In this document: positions 32,837 to 41,449 of the stretch, piece by piece
Numbering within the stretch: the first letter of the stretch is position 1
Layout of the letters: every line of letters starts with the position of its first letter
NCBI GenBank assembly: GCA_963777975.1
Contig: CAVZSO010000010.1
Coordinates: forward strand, 124,001-188,000
From: CSP1-4 sp963777975
GTDB lineage: Bacteria; Chloroflexota; Limnocylindria; Limnocylindrales; CSP1-4
DNA: 64,000 bases
Direction of reading: 5' to 3'
Position numbers and translations under genes: made by a program
Notes under the pieces: model-generated
Told to the model about the DNA's origin: nothing
The model's input: the letters and a program-made list of their open reading frames with translations, nothing else
The model's database searches: none

Positions 32837-34018
32837 TCAGCCGGCGAGCACCTTCTGGAGGGGCGTCGGGAAGCGCGGCGAGACGCGGACCCCGCCGAGC
32901 CAGGTGGTGAGCGCCGCGGCCGCCGTCTCACAGGCATCGGCAGCCTCGCGGCCGACGTCCTCGACCAGACGCTGGACGACCGTTCCGTCGGGTCGCTGGC
33001 CCCAGGCGCCGACGATCCGCCCCGCCCACCAGACGGTCGGCCCGACGTTGCCGTTGGTGTCGAAGATGGCCGCTCCGTGCGGCCCCAGGAACCAGTCCCG
33101 GACCTTCCAGCCCATCGGCGTCGAGTCGAGGCCGGGCAGCAGGAATGCGGTCGGACCCGACGCCGGCGTCGACTCGAGGTCCGTGGCCAGGGCGAGCCCT
33201 TCGCCTTCGTCGAGCCGCACGGTGACCACGTCGAGCGATGCCAGCGCGGCACGCAGCTGGCCGAGCGTCAGGCCGCTCCACCAGGCCAGGTCGCGCTCGG
33301 TCGCCGGCCCGAAGGTCGCCAGCCAGCGCTCGACGAGCATCCGACGCGCGGCGGCCGGTGCGGGAGGCGGTGGCAGCTCGGGAGCCCAGGACTCGAGGCG
33401 CGACCAGCGGTATTGGCCGCTGACCCAGCTGCCACGTGGCCGGGCTCGGACGATGGTCCACTCGGCGGCCATCAGGAAGAGCAAGCGTGTCGAGAGGCCG
33501 ACCGTGCCCTCCCAGCGCTTGCCGACGCCGACGTGGAACTGCTCGGTCAGCGCCGGCACCGCCCGGGTCAGCTCGGCCGCGGCAGCGGTGCCGAGTCGGT
33601 CGAGGGCTGCCAGCGTGTCCGCCTCGACGCCGGCCAGCCAGGCGACCGCGTCGCGCTCGGGCATCGAGGCCTCGAGGAAGCCGATCAGGCGGCGACGCTC
33701 GGCGCTGGCGATCGGTTCGCCACAGGCTGCGCGGACGACGACGGCCAGGTCCGGCGGCACCACGAACAACGTGCGACGCATGCCGAGGATGCGCAGCACG
33801 GACCGCGTCTCGTAGAGCTCGCGTTCGACGTCCGCCACCGTGGCACTCGGGATCCGCGCTCGCGCCGACAGGAAGACGGTCGCCGGATCGCTGCTGTGGA
33901 GCCCGACCATGGCGCTGGCGGCCTCGGCCAGTGAGCTCGCCGCGGCGCTCGGCTCGAGCCGATGTCGCTGGACGAGGCGTCGCCGCCGCTCGGCCGTGTC
34001 GAGGTGGATGCGGGTCAC
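32837..34018 (-). CDS. Winged-helix AlkZ-like (HTH_42) protein
   Basis: A 393-residue protein of the winged-helix family that includes AlkZ/YcaQ DNA glycosylases. Visible family parts are the N-terminal QRHRLEP region, AMVGLHSSDPATVFLSARAR, ETRSVLRILGMRRTLFVVP and the later ATFGPATERDLAWWSGL. In AlkZ the catalytic motif is Q-x-Q or Q-x-D; the corresponding GLHSSDP here lacks the first Gln, placing it with the uncharacterised actinobacterial/Chloroflexota subgroup. The GTG at 34018 is the first start that keeps the family N-terminus. Confidence 0.75.
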   Translation of the reverse strand: MTRIHLDTAERRRRLVQRHRLEPSAAASSLAEAASAMVGLHSSDPATVFLSARARIPSATVADVERELYETRSVLRILGMRRTLFVVPPDLAVVVRAACGEPIASAERRRLIGFLEASMPERDAVAWLAGVEADTLAALDRLGTAAAAELTRAVPALTEQFHVGVGKRWEGTVGLSTRLLFLMAAEWTIVRARPRGSWVSGQYRWSRLESWAPELPPPPAPAAARRMLVERWLATFGPATERDLAWWSGLTLGQLRAALASLDVVTVRLDEGEGLALATDLESTPASGPTAFLLPGLDSTPMGWKVRDWFLGPHGAAIFDTNGNVGPTVWWAGRIVGAWGQRPDGTVVQRLVEDVGREAADACETAAAALTTWLGGVRVSPRFPTPLQKVLAG

Positions 34019-34058
34019 GCGTGGCGCCGGCGATGGTCGCGCCGCGACACGGACCGGC

Positions 34059-34961
34059 TCAGAGCCCGATCGGGTGCCAGACGGTCTTGAGCTCGAGGAA
34101 GGCGGCGATCCACTCCGGTCGCTGCGCCGCGCGGTCGTCGAGCCAGTCGATCCGCTCGGCGCTGCCGGCCGGCGCTCGGGCGACCCGCTTGACGTTCTCG
34201 ATGGCGGCCTCGTCGACCGCCGTCCGGAGGTCGTTGGGCACGCCCCAGGCGTCGATGGCGTTGACGTCCATGTGGCTGGCGAGGGTCGGCACGAGCTCGC
34301 GTCGGTGGCCGGTGATGAGGTTGACGACGCCACCCGGGACGTCGCTCGTGGCCAGCACCTCGGCGAGCGTCACGGCCGGCAACGGTCGTCGCTCGGAGGC
34401 CAGCACGACGGCGGTGTTGCCGCCCACCAGGACGGGCGCCAGCCGTGAGACGAGCCCGAGCAAGGAAGAGCTCTCCGGTGCGACGACGCCGACGACACCG
34501 GTCGCCTCCGGGATGGTGAAGTCGAAGTAGCTGGCGCCGACCGGGTTGACCGTGCCAAGGACCTGGCTGATCTTGTCGGCCCAGCCGGCGTACCAGACCC
34601 AGCGATCGACGGCCCGATCGACCTGCTCCCGCGCGCCTTGCGCGTCGAGACCCTCGGCTGCCGCGACCTCCGCCTCGAACTGGTCACGCCGACCCTCGAG
34701 CAGCTCGGCCACGCGGTACAGGATCTGGCCACGGTTCATGGCCGTCTTCGCCTCCCAGCCGGCGAACGCCCCGCGCGCCGCTCGGACGGCGTCGCGCACG
34801 TCCTTGCGCGAGCCACGGACCGCGTTCGCCAGCGGCGCTCCGTCCGCGGCGCGAACGACGTATGCGCGCCCGGATTCGGAACGCGGGAACCCGCCGCCGA
34901 TGTACAGCTTGTACGTCTTGCGCACGGCGATACGGTCGCTCCCCGACGCGATCGTGGTCAC
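34059..34961 (-). CDS. Short aldehyde dehydrogenase-family protein without catalytic Cys
   Basis: A 300-residue relative of ALDH covering only the coenzyme-binding half. It begins RKTYKLYIGGGFPRSESGR, has WVWYAGWADKISQV and the truncated Rossmann part (VVAPESSSLLGLVSRLAPVL), then VPGGVVNLITGH. It ends near where the catalytic loop with Glu and Cys would begin, so it should not be an active dehydrogenase alone. The GTG at 34961 is the preferred start; the open frame extends into the full-length ALDH gene upstream. It may partner that enzyme. Confidence 0.75.
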   Translation of the reverse strand: MTTIASGSDRIAVRKTYKLYIGGGFPRSESGRAYVVRAADGAPLANAVRGSRKDVRDAVRAARGAFAGWEAKTAMNRGQILYRVAELLEGRRDQFEAEVAAAEGLDAQGAREQVDRAVDRWVWYAGWADKISQVLGTVNPVGASYFDFTIPEATGVVGVVAPESSSLLGLVSRLAPVLVGGNTAVVLASERRPLPAVTLAEVLATSDVPGGVVNLITGHRRELVPTLASHMDVNAIDAWGVPNDLRTAVDEAAIENVKRVARAPAGSAERIDWLDDRAAQRPEWIAAFLELKTVWHPIGL

Positions 34962-35022
34962 CGCCTGGCCGCCTGCCGCGACGGCCCTGGCGGCAGGCTT
35001 GGCGAGGGCTTCGGACGAGCCA

Positions 35023-36567
35023 TCAGCGATCCTCGAGTCGGACGTAGGCGAGCAGGCCCGGCAGCCCGCCCTCCCGGCCGAAGCCCGACTCCTTGTAGCC
35101 ACCGAAGGGGCTGGTAGGGTCGAAGCGATTGAAGGTGTTGGCCCAGACGACGCCCGCCCGGAGCTGCTTGACCATCTTCAGGATGCGGCTGCCCTTCTCC
35201 GTCCAGACGCCGGCGGACAGACCGTAGGGCGTGTTGTTGGCCTTCTCGACGGCTTCATCCGGGGTCCGGAAGGTGAGCACCGAGAGGACCGGCCCGAAGA
35301 TCTCCTCCTGCGCGATGCGATGACTCTGGGCGACGTTCGTGAAGAGGGTCGGGCGCACGAAGTAGCCGCGCGAGGGCAGCTCGCAGGCCGGCTGATAGAG
35401 CTCGGCGCCCTCGGCGACGCCGACCTCGATGAGCTCCTCGATCTTGGCCAGCTGAGCAGCGTTGTTGATGGCGCCGACGTCGGTGTTCTTGTCGAGCGGG
35501 TCGCCCACGCGCAACGTCGCCAGCCGATCCTTGAGCTTCTCGATGAGCGGCTCGGCGATCGACTCCTGGACCAGCAGACGACTGCCGGCGCAGCAGACCT
35601 CGCCCTGGTTGAAGAAGATGCCGTTGACGATGCCCTCGACGGCCTGATCGAGCGGGGCGTCGTCGAAGACGATGTTGGCGGCCTTGCCGCCCAGCTCGAG
35701 CGTCAGCGCCTTGTCGGAGCCGGCGATGGCACGCCCGATCTCCTTGCCGACAGCCGTCGAGCCCGTGAAGGCGACCTTGTCGATATCAGGGTGCTTGACC
35801 AGCCCGAGGCCGATCTCGCCCGGCCCGGTCACGATGTTGACGACGCCTGGCGGCAGATCCGCCTGGCGGCAGACGTCGGCGAAGAGCAGGGCGCTGAGGG
35901 GCGTCGACGAGGCCGGCTTGAGGACGACCGTGTTGCCTGCGGCCAGCGCGGGCGCGATCTTCCAGGCAAGCATCAGGAGCGGGAAGTTCCAGGGGATGAT
36001 CTGCGCGGCCACGCCGAGCGGCCGGGCGATCCGGCCGGGGAATGCGTAGTCGAGCTTGTCCGCCCAGCCGGCGTAGTACCAGAAGTGCGCGGCCACGAGC
36101 GGGATGTCCACGTCGCGGGATTCCTTGATCGGCTTGCCGGTATCGAGCGTCTCGAGGACCGCGAACTCTCGGCTGCGCTCCTGAAGGATGCGCGCGATCC
36201 GGAAGAGGTACTTGGCCCGCTCACGACCGGGCAGCTCGCCCCACGATCGACGGAACGCCCGCCTGGCGGTCCCGACCGCCTGATCGACATCCTCCATGCC
36301 GGCGCGAGCGACCTCGGCCAGCGGCTCCTCGGTCGCCGGATCGATGGTCGTGAACCATTGGCCGCTGCGCGGAGCGACCTCCTTGCCACCGATGAAGAGC
36401 CCATACCGCGCCTGGAGCTTGACCACGTCGCGCGCTTCTGGCGCGGGTGCGTACTCCCAGGGCACAGCCTGGCCGTCGCCGAAGCCCCAGGTCGACGGGG
36501 ACGCGGTGTCTCGGCCGACGGCATCCGATGTCGCGCGTTTGGTGACCGAACGGTCACTCGTTGTCAT
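35023..36567 (-). CDS. Aldehyde dehydrogenase family protein
   Basis: A complete 514-residue NAD(P)-dependent aldehyde dehydrogenase. Features: YGLFIGGKEV start of the core, IIPWNFPLLMLAWKIAPALA, coenzyme loop FTGSTAVGKEIG, catalytic Glu in LELGGKAANIV and catalytic Cys in FFNQGEVCCAGSRLLV, and EEIFGPVLSVLTF. A 40-residue variable N-terminal extension precedes the core. It is ten bases downstream of deoC, so acetaldehyde released by DeoC is a plausible substrate (inference). Confidence 0.93.
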   Translation of the reverse strand: MTTSDRSVTKRATSDAVGRDTASPSTWGFGDGQAVPWEYAPAPEARDVVKLQARYGLFIGGKEVAPRSGQWFTTIDPATEEPLAEVARAGMEDVDQAVGTARRAFRRSWGELPGRERAKYLFRIARILQERSREFAVLETLDTGKPIKESRDVDIPLVAAHFWYYAGWADKLDYAFPGRIARPLGVAAQIIPWNFPLLMLAWKIAPALAAGNTVVLKPASSTPLSALLFADVCRQADLPPGVVNIVTGPGEIGLGLVKHPDIDKVAFTGSTAVGKEIGRAIAGSDKALTLELGGKAANIVFDDAPLDQAVEGIVNGIFFNQGEVCCAGSRLLVQESIAEPLIEKLKDRLATLRVGDPLDKNTDVGAINNAAQLAKIEELIEVGVAEGAELYQPACELPSRGYFVRPTLFTNVAQSHRIAQEEIFGPVLSVLTFRTPDEAVEKANNTPYGLSAGVWTEKGSRILKMVKQLRAGVVWANTFNRFDPTSPFGGYKESGFGREGGLPGLLAYVRLEDR

Positions 36568-36576
36568 GGTGTCGCC

Positions 36577-37563
36577 TCAGTCGAGCGTGAAGTAGTCGCC
36601 ACCGGAGTAGCGGCCATCTCGCTCCTTGCGGAGCTGCATGAGCACATCGTTGAGCAGCGTGCTGGCGCCGAAGCGGAAGCGATCGGGCGTCATCCAGCGC
36701 GGACCGAGGGTCTCGTACAGGACCGTCAGGTAGGCGATGGCCTCCTTCGATGTTCGGATGCCGCCAGCGGGCTTCATGCCAACGGCTCGACCGGTGCGCC
36801 GTTCGAAGTCACGGATGGCTTCCAGCATCACGAGCGTGACCGGCAGCGTGGCCGCCGGGGTCACCTTGCCGGTCGAGGTCTTGATGAAGTCGGCACCGGC
36901 CGCCATGGCCAGGATGCTGGCTCGACGGACGTCGTCATACGAGCCCAGCTCACCGGTCTCGAGGATGACCTTGAGATGGGCTTCCCCGGCAGCCGCCTTG
37001 ACGGCCACGATCTCATCGAAGACCGCAGCGTAGTCCCCGGCCAGGAACGCACCGCGATCGATGACCATGTCGATCTCATCGGCGCCAGCGTCGACCGCTT
37101 GTCGCGTCTCGAGCACCTTCAGCTCCAGGAAGGTCTGTCCCGACGGGAAGCCGGTGGCGACGCTGGCGACATGGATGCTGCTGCCGGCCAGCGCCTCACG
37201 GGCGTCCGCGACACGGGCCGGATAGACGCACACGGCGGCCACGGAGGGGATCGTCGGGTCTGACGGATCCGGTCGTCGAGCCTTCTGGCAGAGCGCGTGG
37301 ACCTTGCCGCTGGTGTCCTTGCCCTCGAGGGTCGTCAGATCGATCATGCGGATGATGAGGTCGAGCGCCCAACGCTTCGACTCGCGCTTGATGGATCGCT
37401 TGGCCAGGGCCGCCGCCCGTTCCTCGACGCCGACCTGGTCGACGCCGCCGATGCGGCCCAGCAGACCGCCCAGGCCGACGGCCCGTCCATCCCAGGCGCG
37501 GACCAGCTCGTGGGCGCGGGTCTCGGCCTGCTCGTGAGCACTGCCCTCGACGGTCGACGTCAT
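36577..37563 (-). CDS. deoC: Deoxyribose-phosphate aldolase
   Basis: Cleaves 2-deoxyribose-5-phosphate to glyceraldehyde-3-phosphate and acetaldehyde. The 328-residue protein belongs to the long actinobacterial-type DeoC: VAAVCVYPARV, ADEIDMVIDRGAFLAGDY, LKVILETGEL, FIKTSTGKVTPAATL with the Schiff-base Lys, and GMKPAGGIRT with the second active-site Lys. Start is set by TAGGAT six bases upstream on the minus strand. It leads a unit with the two ALDH genes. Confidence 0.94.
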   Translation of the reverse strand: MTSTVEGSAHEQAETRAHELVRAWDGRAVGLGGLLGRIGGVDQVGVEERAAALAKRSIKRESKRWALDLIIRMIDLTTLEGKDTSGKVHALCQKARRPDPSDPTIPSVAAVCVYPARVADAREALAGSSIHVASVATGFPSGQTFLELKVLETRQAVDAGADEIDMVIDRGAFLAGDYAAVFDEIVAVKAAAGEAHLKVILETGELGSYDDVRRASILAMAAGADFIKTSTGKVTPAATLPVTLVMLEAIRDFERRTGRAVGMKPAGGIRTSKEAIAYLTVLYETLGPRWMTPDRFRFGASTLLNDVLMQLRKERDGRYSGGDYFTLD

Positions 37564-37569
37564 GAGCCC

Positions 37570-37575
37570 ATCCTA
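37570..37575 (-). promoter_or_regulatory. -10 element (TAGGAT), leaderless start of deoC
   Basis: On the minus strand TAGGAT ends six bases before the deoC ATG, in the 68-base gap to the divergent ArsR-type gene. Confidence 0.5.
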
Positions 37576-37631
37576 CACCCGTCGCCAACCGCACCCCGAT
37601 CAGTCGACGATCCATGTTACTCTACGGTCAC

Positions 37632-37907
37632 ATGATCGGCACCGTCGACACCCGTCTGGACGTACTGGCGCATGCGGTCTCCGATGCCACCCGCCGACGG
37701 ATCATCGAGCGCTTGCGCGTCGATCCCGGGGTGACCACGGCAGATCTGGCGGCGCTGGCCCCGAGCATGACGCGCTTCGCGGTCATGAAGCACCTCGACG
37801 TGCTCAGGCGGTCGGGGCTGGTGCGCTCCATGGACGAGGGGCGCCGGCGGCGGCATTACCTCGAACCCGCCGCCCTCGAGCCGTTGCGCGACTGGCTCGG
37901 CGCCTGA
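37632..37907 (+). CDS. ArsR-type winged-helix regulator
   Basis: A small 91-residue HTH protein: LDVLAHAVSDATRRRIIERL (helices 1-2), a recognition helix MTRFAVMKHLDVLRRSGLV and wing SMDEGRRRRHYLEP. It lacks metal-binding Cys, so it is probably of the non-metal, SdpR/Rv2034-like group. It is divergent from deoC and could regulate it. ATG 37632 is preferred (TACTCT -10 candidate eight bases before); ATG 37614 is an alternative. Confidence 0.82.
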   Translation: MIGTVDTRLDVLAHAVSDATRRRIIERLRVDPGVTTADLAALAPSMTRFAVMKHLDVLRRSGLVRSMDEGRRRRHYLEPAALEPLRDWLGA

Positions 37908-37917
37908 TCGGGAGCGA

Positions 37918-40038
37918 TCAGCCCCGGCGCGGCGGTCGGGCCGGCGGCAACCGCGTGGCCCCGTCGACGAGGTAGTGGCGGAACCAGTCGCGGATGAGGA
38001 TGAGGTTGTCGACGCGCCGGAATGGCGTGCCCGAGCGCGTCAGCTCGTGGGTCTCGTCGGGCACGCGCATCAGGCGCACCGGCCGCTTGAGCGAGCGGAG
38101 GACCGTGAACAGCTGCTCGGCCTGACCCATCGGCGTCCGGAGGTCCTTCTCCGCATGCTGGATGAGCAGCGGCGTGTGGATGGCCGGGGCATAGGTCAGG
38201 GGCGACTCACGGTGGTACATGTCCGGGTCCTGCCACGGATTGGCGCCGTACTCGAGGTTGCCGAACTGGGGACCGGCGATGTCTCCGGTCTCCATCTGCG
38301 AGGTCATGTCGTTGACCGAACGGCAGGTCACGGCGGCTCGGAAGCGATCGGTGTGGCCGATGATCCAGCTGGTCAGGTAGCCGCCGTACGAGCCACCCGT
38401 GACGCCGAGCCGATCGGGATCGGCCAAGCCGTCGGCGATGAGGCCATCGATGCCGGCCATCACGTCGGCCATCGGGCCAGTGCCCCAATCACCGAAGTTG
38501 GCGGCCGCGAAGTCCTGGCCGTAACCCTGCGAGCCACGCGGGTTGCTGGCGTAGACGCTGATGCCCTGTGCGACGAGGCACTGCCACTCCCACATGAGCG
38601 ACCAGCCGTAGAGCGTCTGCGGGCCACCGTGGATCTCGAGCACGAGCGGTTTGGGGCTGCCCGGTGCCGTCCCCGCGGCGGGCAGGAACCAGCCCTGGAT
38701 CCGTCGTTCGTCGGCTTCGTGCCAGCGAGACTGCGGCTCGACCAGCTCGATGTCGGCCCAGGCCTCGCCCATCAGGTCGGTCAATCGGTGGCCGACGATG
38801 CGCGCGCCATCCATGAGTGGTTCCGCAGGCAGGTCGTGGACCACGATGTCTGCGGCACGCGTGGCGGTCACGCATGCCGATGCCACCCGGGCGCCGCCGG
38901 CGACGACGGCCTGATCGGCGCCATAGAGGAAGTGCCGGTCCTCGGTCAGACGCTCGATGCGGCGCGTCTCGACCTCCACCCGCCAGAGCTCGTAGGTGCC
39001 CTCGATGGGGGCAGCGAAGGTGATCCAGCGGCCATCGCCGCTCCAGTGGATGGCACTGCCCCCGGCGCCCAGCAGATCGGAATTCATGCCGGCATCGGCG
39101 AAGAGATCCGCGTCGGCGGTCAGGTCCTCGCCACGATCCTGCGGCGTCGCCCGGAAGCGCCAGACATCGCCGCGCGAGCCGGCCTTGGCCGGGTGCCGAT
39201 GACCGACGACCGCGATCCAGCCACCGTCGGGGCTCCAGGCCGGGGCATCGAAGAGCTGCTCACCGCGACCGGCCGTGATGCGCTCGACGCGTCCGCCATC
39301 CGAGGGCACGACATAGACGTCCTGCTGAAAGGTCAGGTCGGCATCCCGATGACGACTGGAGATGAAGGCGATGCGTAAGCCATCGGGGCTCCAGCGGGGC
39401 TGGCCATCATCGGCCGGACCGGACGTCAAGCGGCGCGCTGCGCCCGACTCGAGATCGATCCGCCACAGCTGACCCGGGCGATCGTAGGTGAAGCCGGCGC
39501 CGTTGAGCTCGTAGAAGAGCCGGTCGATCTGGCGGATGTCCGGGTCGGGGACGGCCTCTGGTGCTTTGCGCGGCTCCGGCACCTCGGTCAAGGCGGCGCT
39601 CACGACGCACAACGAGCGGCCATCGGGGCTCCAGGCGATGTCGGAGACATCGCGCGGCAGCCGCGTGACCTGGCGTGCTTCACCGCCGTCCATGGGCAGC
39701 AGCCAGACCTGCGTGCCGCCTTCCTTGGGTGCCTCGACAGCGGCCGGACGATCGGCGGCACCAGCTGCCTGGAAGACGGCGGCGCGGTCGCTCAGGAAGG
39801 CCAGGCTGCGTCCATCGGGGCTCCAGCGTGGCGCGGTGTCGCTGCGTCGGCCGAGGGTCAACGGACGCGCCGGGGTCGAACCGTCGGCGGCCACGATCCA
39901 CAGCGCGTACCGATAGCCGTCGAGCTTCGGTGCGCTGGAGCGGACCGTGAAGACGACCTGCGACCCGTCCGGCGACAGACGGACCTGGGTCGGGACGCGC
40001 AGGTCGAACAGATCATCCGGGCGCGGCGCGCGCGTCAT
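37918..40038 (-). CDS. S9-family peptidase (prolyl oligopeptidase/acylaminoacyl-peptidase type)
   Basis: A 706-residue serine peptidase with an N-terminal beta-propeller (repeated WSPDG motifs, seven or so copies, roughly residues 10-430) and a C-terminal alpha/beta-hydrolase domain. The nucleophile is in TGGSYGGYLTSW, followed by the likely Asp near AEKDLRTPMGQ and His in DETHELTRSG. No signal peptide, so cytoplasmic. A ribosome site GAGGTGA lies eight bases before the ATG at 40038. Likely role: cleavage of short peptides. Confidence 0.92.
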   Translation of the reverse strand: MTRAPRPDDLFDLRVPTQVRLSPDGSQVVFTVRSSAPKLDGYRYALWIVAADGSTPARPLTLGRRSDTAPRWSPDGRSLAFLSDRAAVFQAAGAADRPAAVEAPKEGGTQVWLLPMDGGEARQVTRLPRDVSDIAWSPDGRSLCVVSAALTEVPEPRKAPEAVPDPDIRQIDRLFYELNGAGFTYDRPGQLWRIDLESGAARRLTSGPADDGQPRWSPDGLRIAFISSRHRDADLTFQQDVYVVPSDGGRVERITAGRGEQLFDAPAWSPDGGWIAVVGHRHPAKAGSRGDVWRFRATPQDRGEDLTADADLFADAGMNSDLLGAGGSAIHWSGDGRWITFAAPIEGTYELWRVEVETRRIERLTEDRHFLYGADQAVVAGGARVASACVTATRAADIVVHDLPAEPLMDGARIVGHRLTDLMGEAWADIELVEPQSRWHEADERRIQGWFLPAAGTAPGSPKPLVLEIHGGPQTLYGWSLMWEWQCLVAQGISVYASNPRGSQGYGQDFAAANFGDWGTGPMADVMAGIDGLIADGLADPDRLGVTGGSYGGYLTSWIIGHTDRFRAAVTCRSVNDMTSQMETGDIAGPQFGNLEYGANPWQDPDMYHRESPLTYAPAIHTPLLIQHAEKDLRTPMGQAEQLFTVLRSLKRPVRLMRVPDETHELTRSGTPFRRVDNLILIRDWFRHYLVDGATRLPPARPPRRG

Positions 40039-40173
40039 AGGGTCACCTCGAGCGGAAAGGGCTGTGGTGGTCCAGTCTACCGGCGCGATGGTGGGCCCGG
40101 CAGGCTGGCTACGGCGGTCGGTCCGGATGTCGGATGGGACCGGCTGCGAGGGTCACACGCGACCGGCTGGTCG

Positions 40174-40179
40174 TATCCT
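40174..40179 (+). promoter_or_regulatory. -10 element (TATCCT), leaderless start
   Basis: TATCCT ends six bases before the GTG at 40186. Confidence 0.5.
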
Positions 40180-40185
40180 GCGGCG

Positions 40186-40920
40186 GTGCCAACGCCCGCG
40201 GGCCAGCGATCGCTCGAGCTCGACGCCCGCCTGCCGCTGCCGCCCGACGACCTGCGTCCGATGCTCTCGAGATCGGCCCGCCAGCTGACCATCGATGACG
40301 ACCGGGTCGTCGACCCGACCTGGGGCGGGCTGCGCATCCTCGCCTCGGCCCAGCGCGGGCACGTCCGACTGTCCGTCGGTGCCGACGACGTCGCCCATCG
40401 ATTCCCCGACGTCGTCGCCTCCCTGCGTTCCCTCGATCTGCCCGGCGCGGTCCTCGACGGTGAGATCGTGGTGCCTGGGATGGTCGGCCGCGCCACCGCC
40501 GATGCCGTCCGTCGTCGCGGAGCCGTCCGTCCAGCCACGCTCGTGGTCAGCGACCTGCCCTGGCTGGCCGGCCGGCTCCTGCTGGCCGAGGCACTCGAGC
40601 GGCGTCGGGAGCGGCTGGCCGAGCTGGCCATCGCGGCGCCTTCGGTCGTCGTCCTGGAGCCCGCCCGTGGCGCCGCCGCCGTCCTCCAGCTCATCGCCCT
40701 GCACGGCCTCGTCGGTGTGGTCGCCAAGCGCGCCGACTCTCCCTACCTGCCCGGCATGCGCAGTCGTCTCTGGACACTCATCCGGGTCGCAGACGTCATG
40801 GCCGACGGCGCGGCTGGATCGGGCGTCGTCCTCGAAGGCGCGGCGCCGGACGGGGTTCATGTCCCGTCTCGCCCGGACATCGCGCTCCTCCGGACGTTGC
40901 CGTTCGACGAAGACGCCTGA
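40186..40920 (+). CDS. DNA-ligase-like protein with lost catalytic residues
   Basis: A 244-residue protein resembling the adenylation domain of ATP-dependent DNA ligases of the LigD type. Recognisable: VLDGEIVVP (motif III) and GLVGVVAKRADSPYLPGMRSRLW cut by family residues (motif IV region). But the nucleotidyl-acceptor motif KxDG is replaced by T45-W-G-G in VDPTWGGLRIL, and the usual Glu of EGVVAKR and Lys of motif V are also missing. It therefore cannot form a ligase-AMP bond in the normal way. Probably a structural or DNA-binding relic. Neighbours give no further clue. Confidence 0.6.
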   Translation: MPTPAGQRSLELDARLPLPPDDLRPMLSRSARQLTIDDDRVVDPTWGGLRILASAQRGHVRLSVGADDVAHRFPDVVASLRSLDLPGAVLDGEIVVPGMVGRATADAVRRRGAVRPATLVVSDLPWLAGRLLLAEALERRRERLAELAIAAPSVVVLEPARGAAAVLQLIALHGLVGVVAKRADSPYLPGMRSRLWTLIRVADVMADGAAGSGVVLEGAAPDGVHVPSRPDIALLRTLPFDEDA

Positions 40921-40927
40921 AGGCGCC

Positions 40928-40933
40928 TAGCAT
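40928..40933 (+). promoter_or_regulatory. -10 element (TAGCAT), leaderless start
   Basis: TAGCAT ends six bases before the GTG at 40940. Confidence 0.5.
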
Positions 40934-40939
40934 CGCGTC

Positions 40940-41317
40940 GTGAGCTCCTACGTCACAGGCGGCGAATACCTCTCCCCGCTGCGTATCCACGCCGACCGGG
41001 CCGAAGGCCGTCTGGAGATCGACTGGTCGGACGGCCACCGGACGGTCTACGACGGTCTCACGCTGCGCTGGCTCTGCCCCTGCGCCTATTGTCGCGGCGA
41101 GGCCGGGCTGCCCGGCTGGCTCGACTCCGCACCGACCCTCAGCGCTGACCAGACCCGGCTCGTCGACATCCAGCTGGTCGGTCAGTATGCGGTCTGCCCG
41201 ACCTGGGGCGACGGACATCACACCGGCTACTACACCTTCGAACGCCTGCGGGCCGACTGTCCGTGCGAGGAGGACACGGCGCTGCGCGCGGCGGCGCCGC
41301 ACGCCGACCATCGCTGA
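40940..41317 (+). CDS. DUF971 protein
   Basis: A 125-residue protein of the DUF971 family (N-terminal domain of gamma-butyrobetaine hydroxylase-like proteins). Landmarks: LEIDWSDGHRTVYDGLTLRWLCPCAYCRGE, split here by the Cys-x-Cys-x2-Cys metal site, then YAVCPTWGDGHHTGYYTFERLR and a final CPCEE. Stand-alone DUF971 proteins often sit near iron-sulfur proteins (Mrp/ApbC); function unproven. Start set by the -10 element six bases upstream. Confidence 0.82.
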   Translation: MSSYVTGGEYLSPLRIHADRAEGRLEIDWSDGHRTVYDGLTLRWLCPCAYCRGEAGLPGWLDSAPTLSADQTRLVDIQLVGQYAVCPTWGDGHHTGYYTFERLRADCPCEEDTALRAAAPHADHR

Positions 41318-41375
41318 GACCGGTTCGGGCGCAGCCGCGCAGCAGGTCCCACGTTGCGGACTGACCGAAGGGTCA

Positions 41376-41405
41376 TGGACGACGTCGGACGCGAGCGCGG
41401 TACGA
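41376..41405 (+). promoter_or_regulatory. Promoter of ppk: TGGACG-N18-TACGAT
   Basis: A -35/-10 pair in front of ppk. Just upstream, TGACC-GAAG-GGTCA (41362-41375) is a small perfect inverted repeat that could be an operator. Predicted transcript start is about 35-40 bases before ATG 41450. Confidence 0.45.
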
Positions 41406-41449
41406 TGAAGCCAAGCAGCCCCGTCCACGAGGCCCGACACCGACCCCTG

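Noticed and set aside
32837..34018. AlkZ as a confident DNA glycosylase call
   Set aside because: The catalytic Gln-containing motif of characterised AlkZ is not intact, so only the broader winged-helix family is claimed.
34546..37263. Plus-strand open frame of 905 codons opposite ALDH and deoC
   Set aside because: No motifs and shadow composition; the minus-strand genes have complete catalytic motifs and leaderless promoters.
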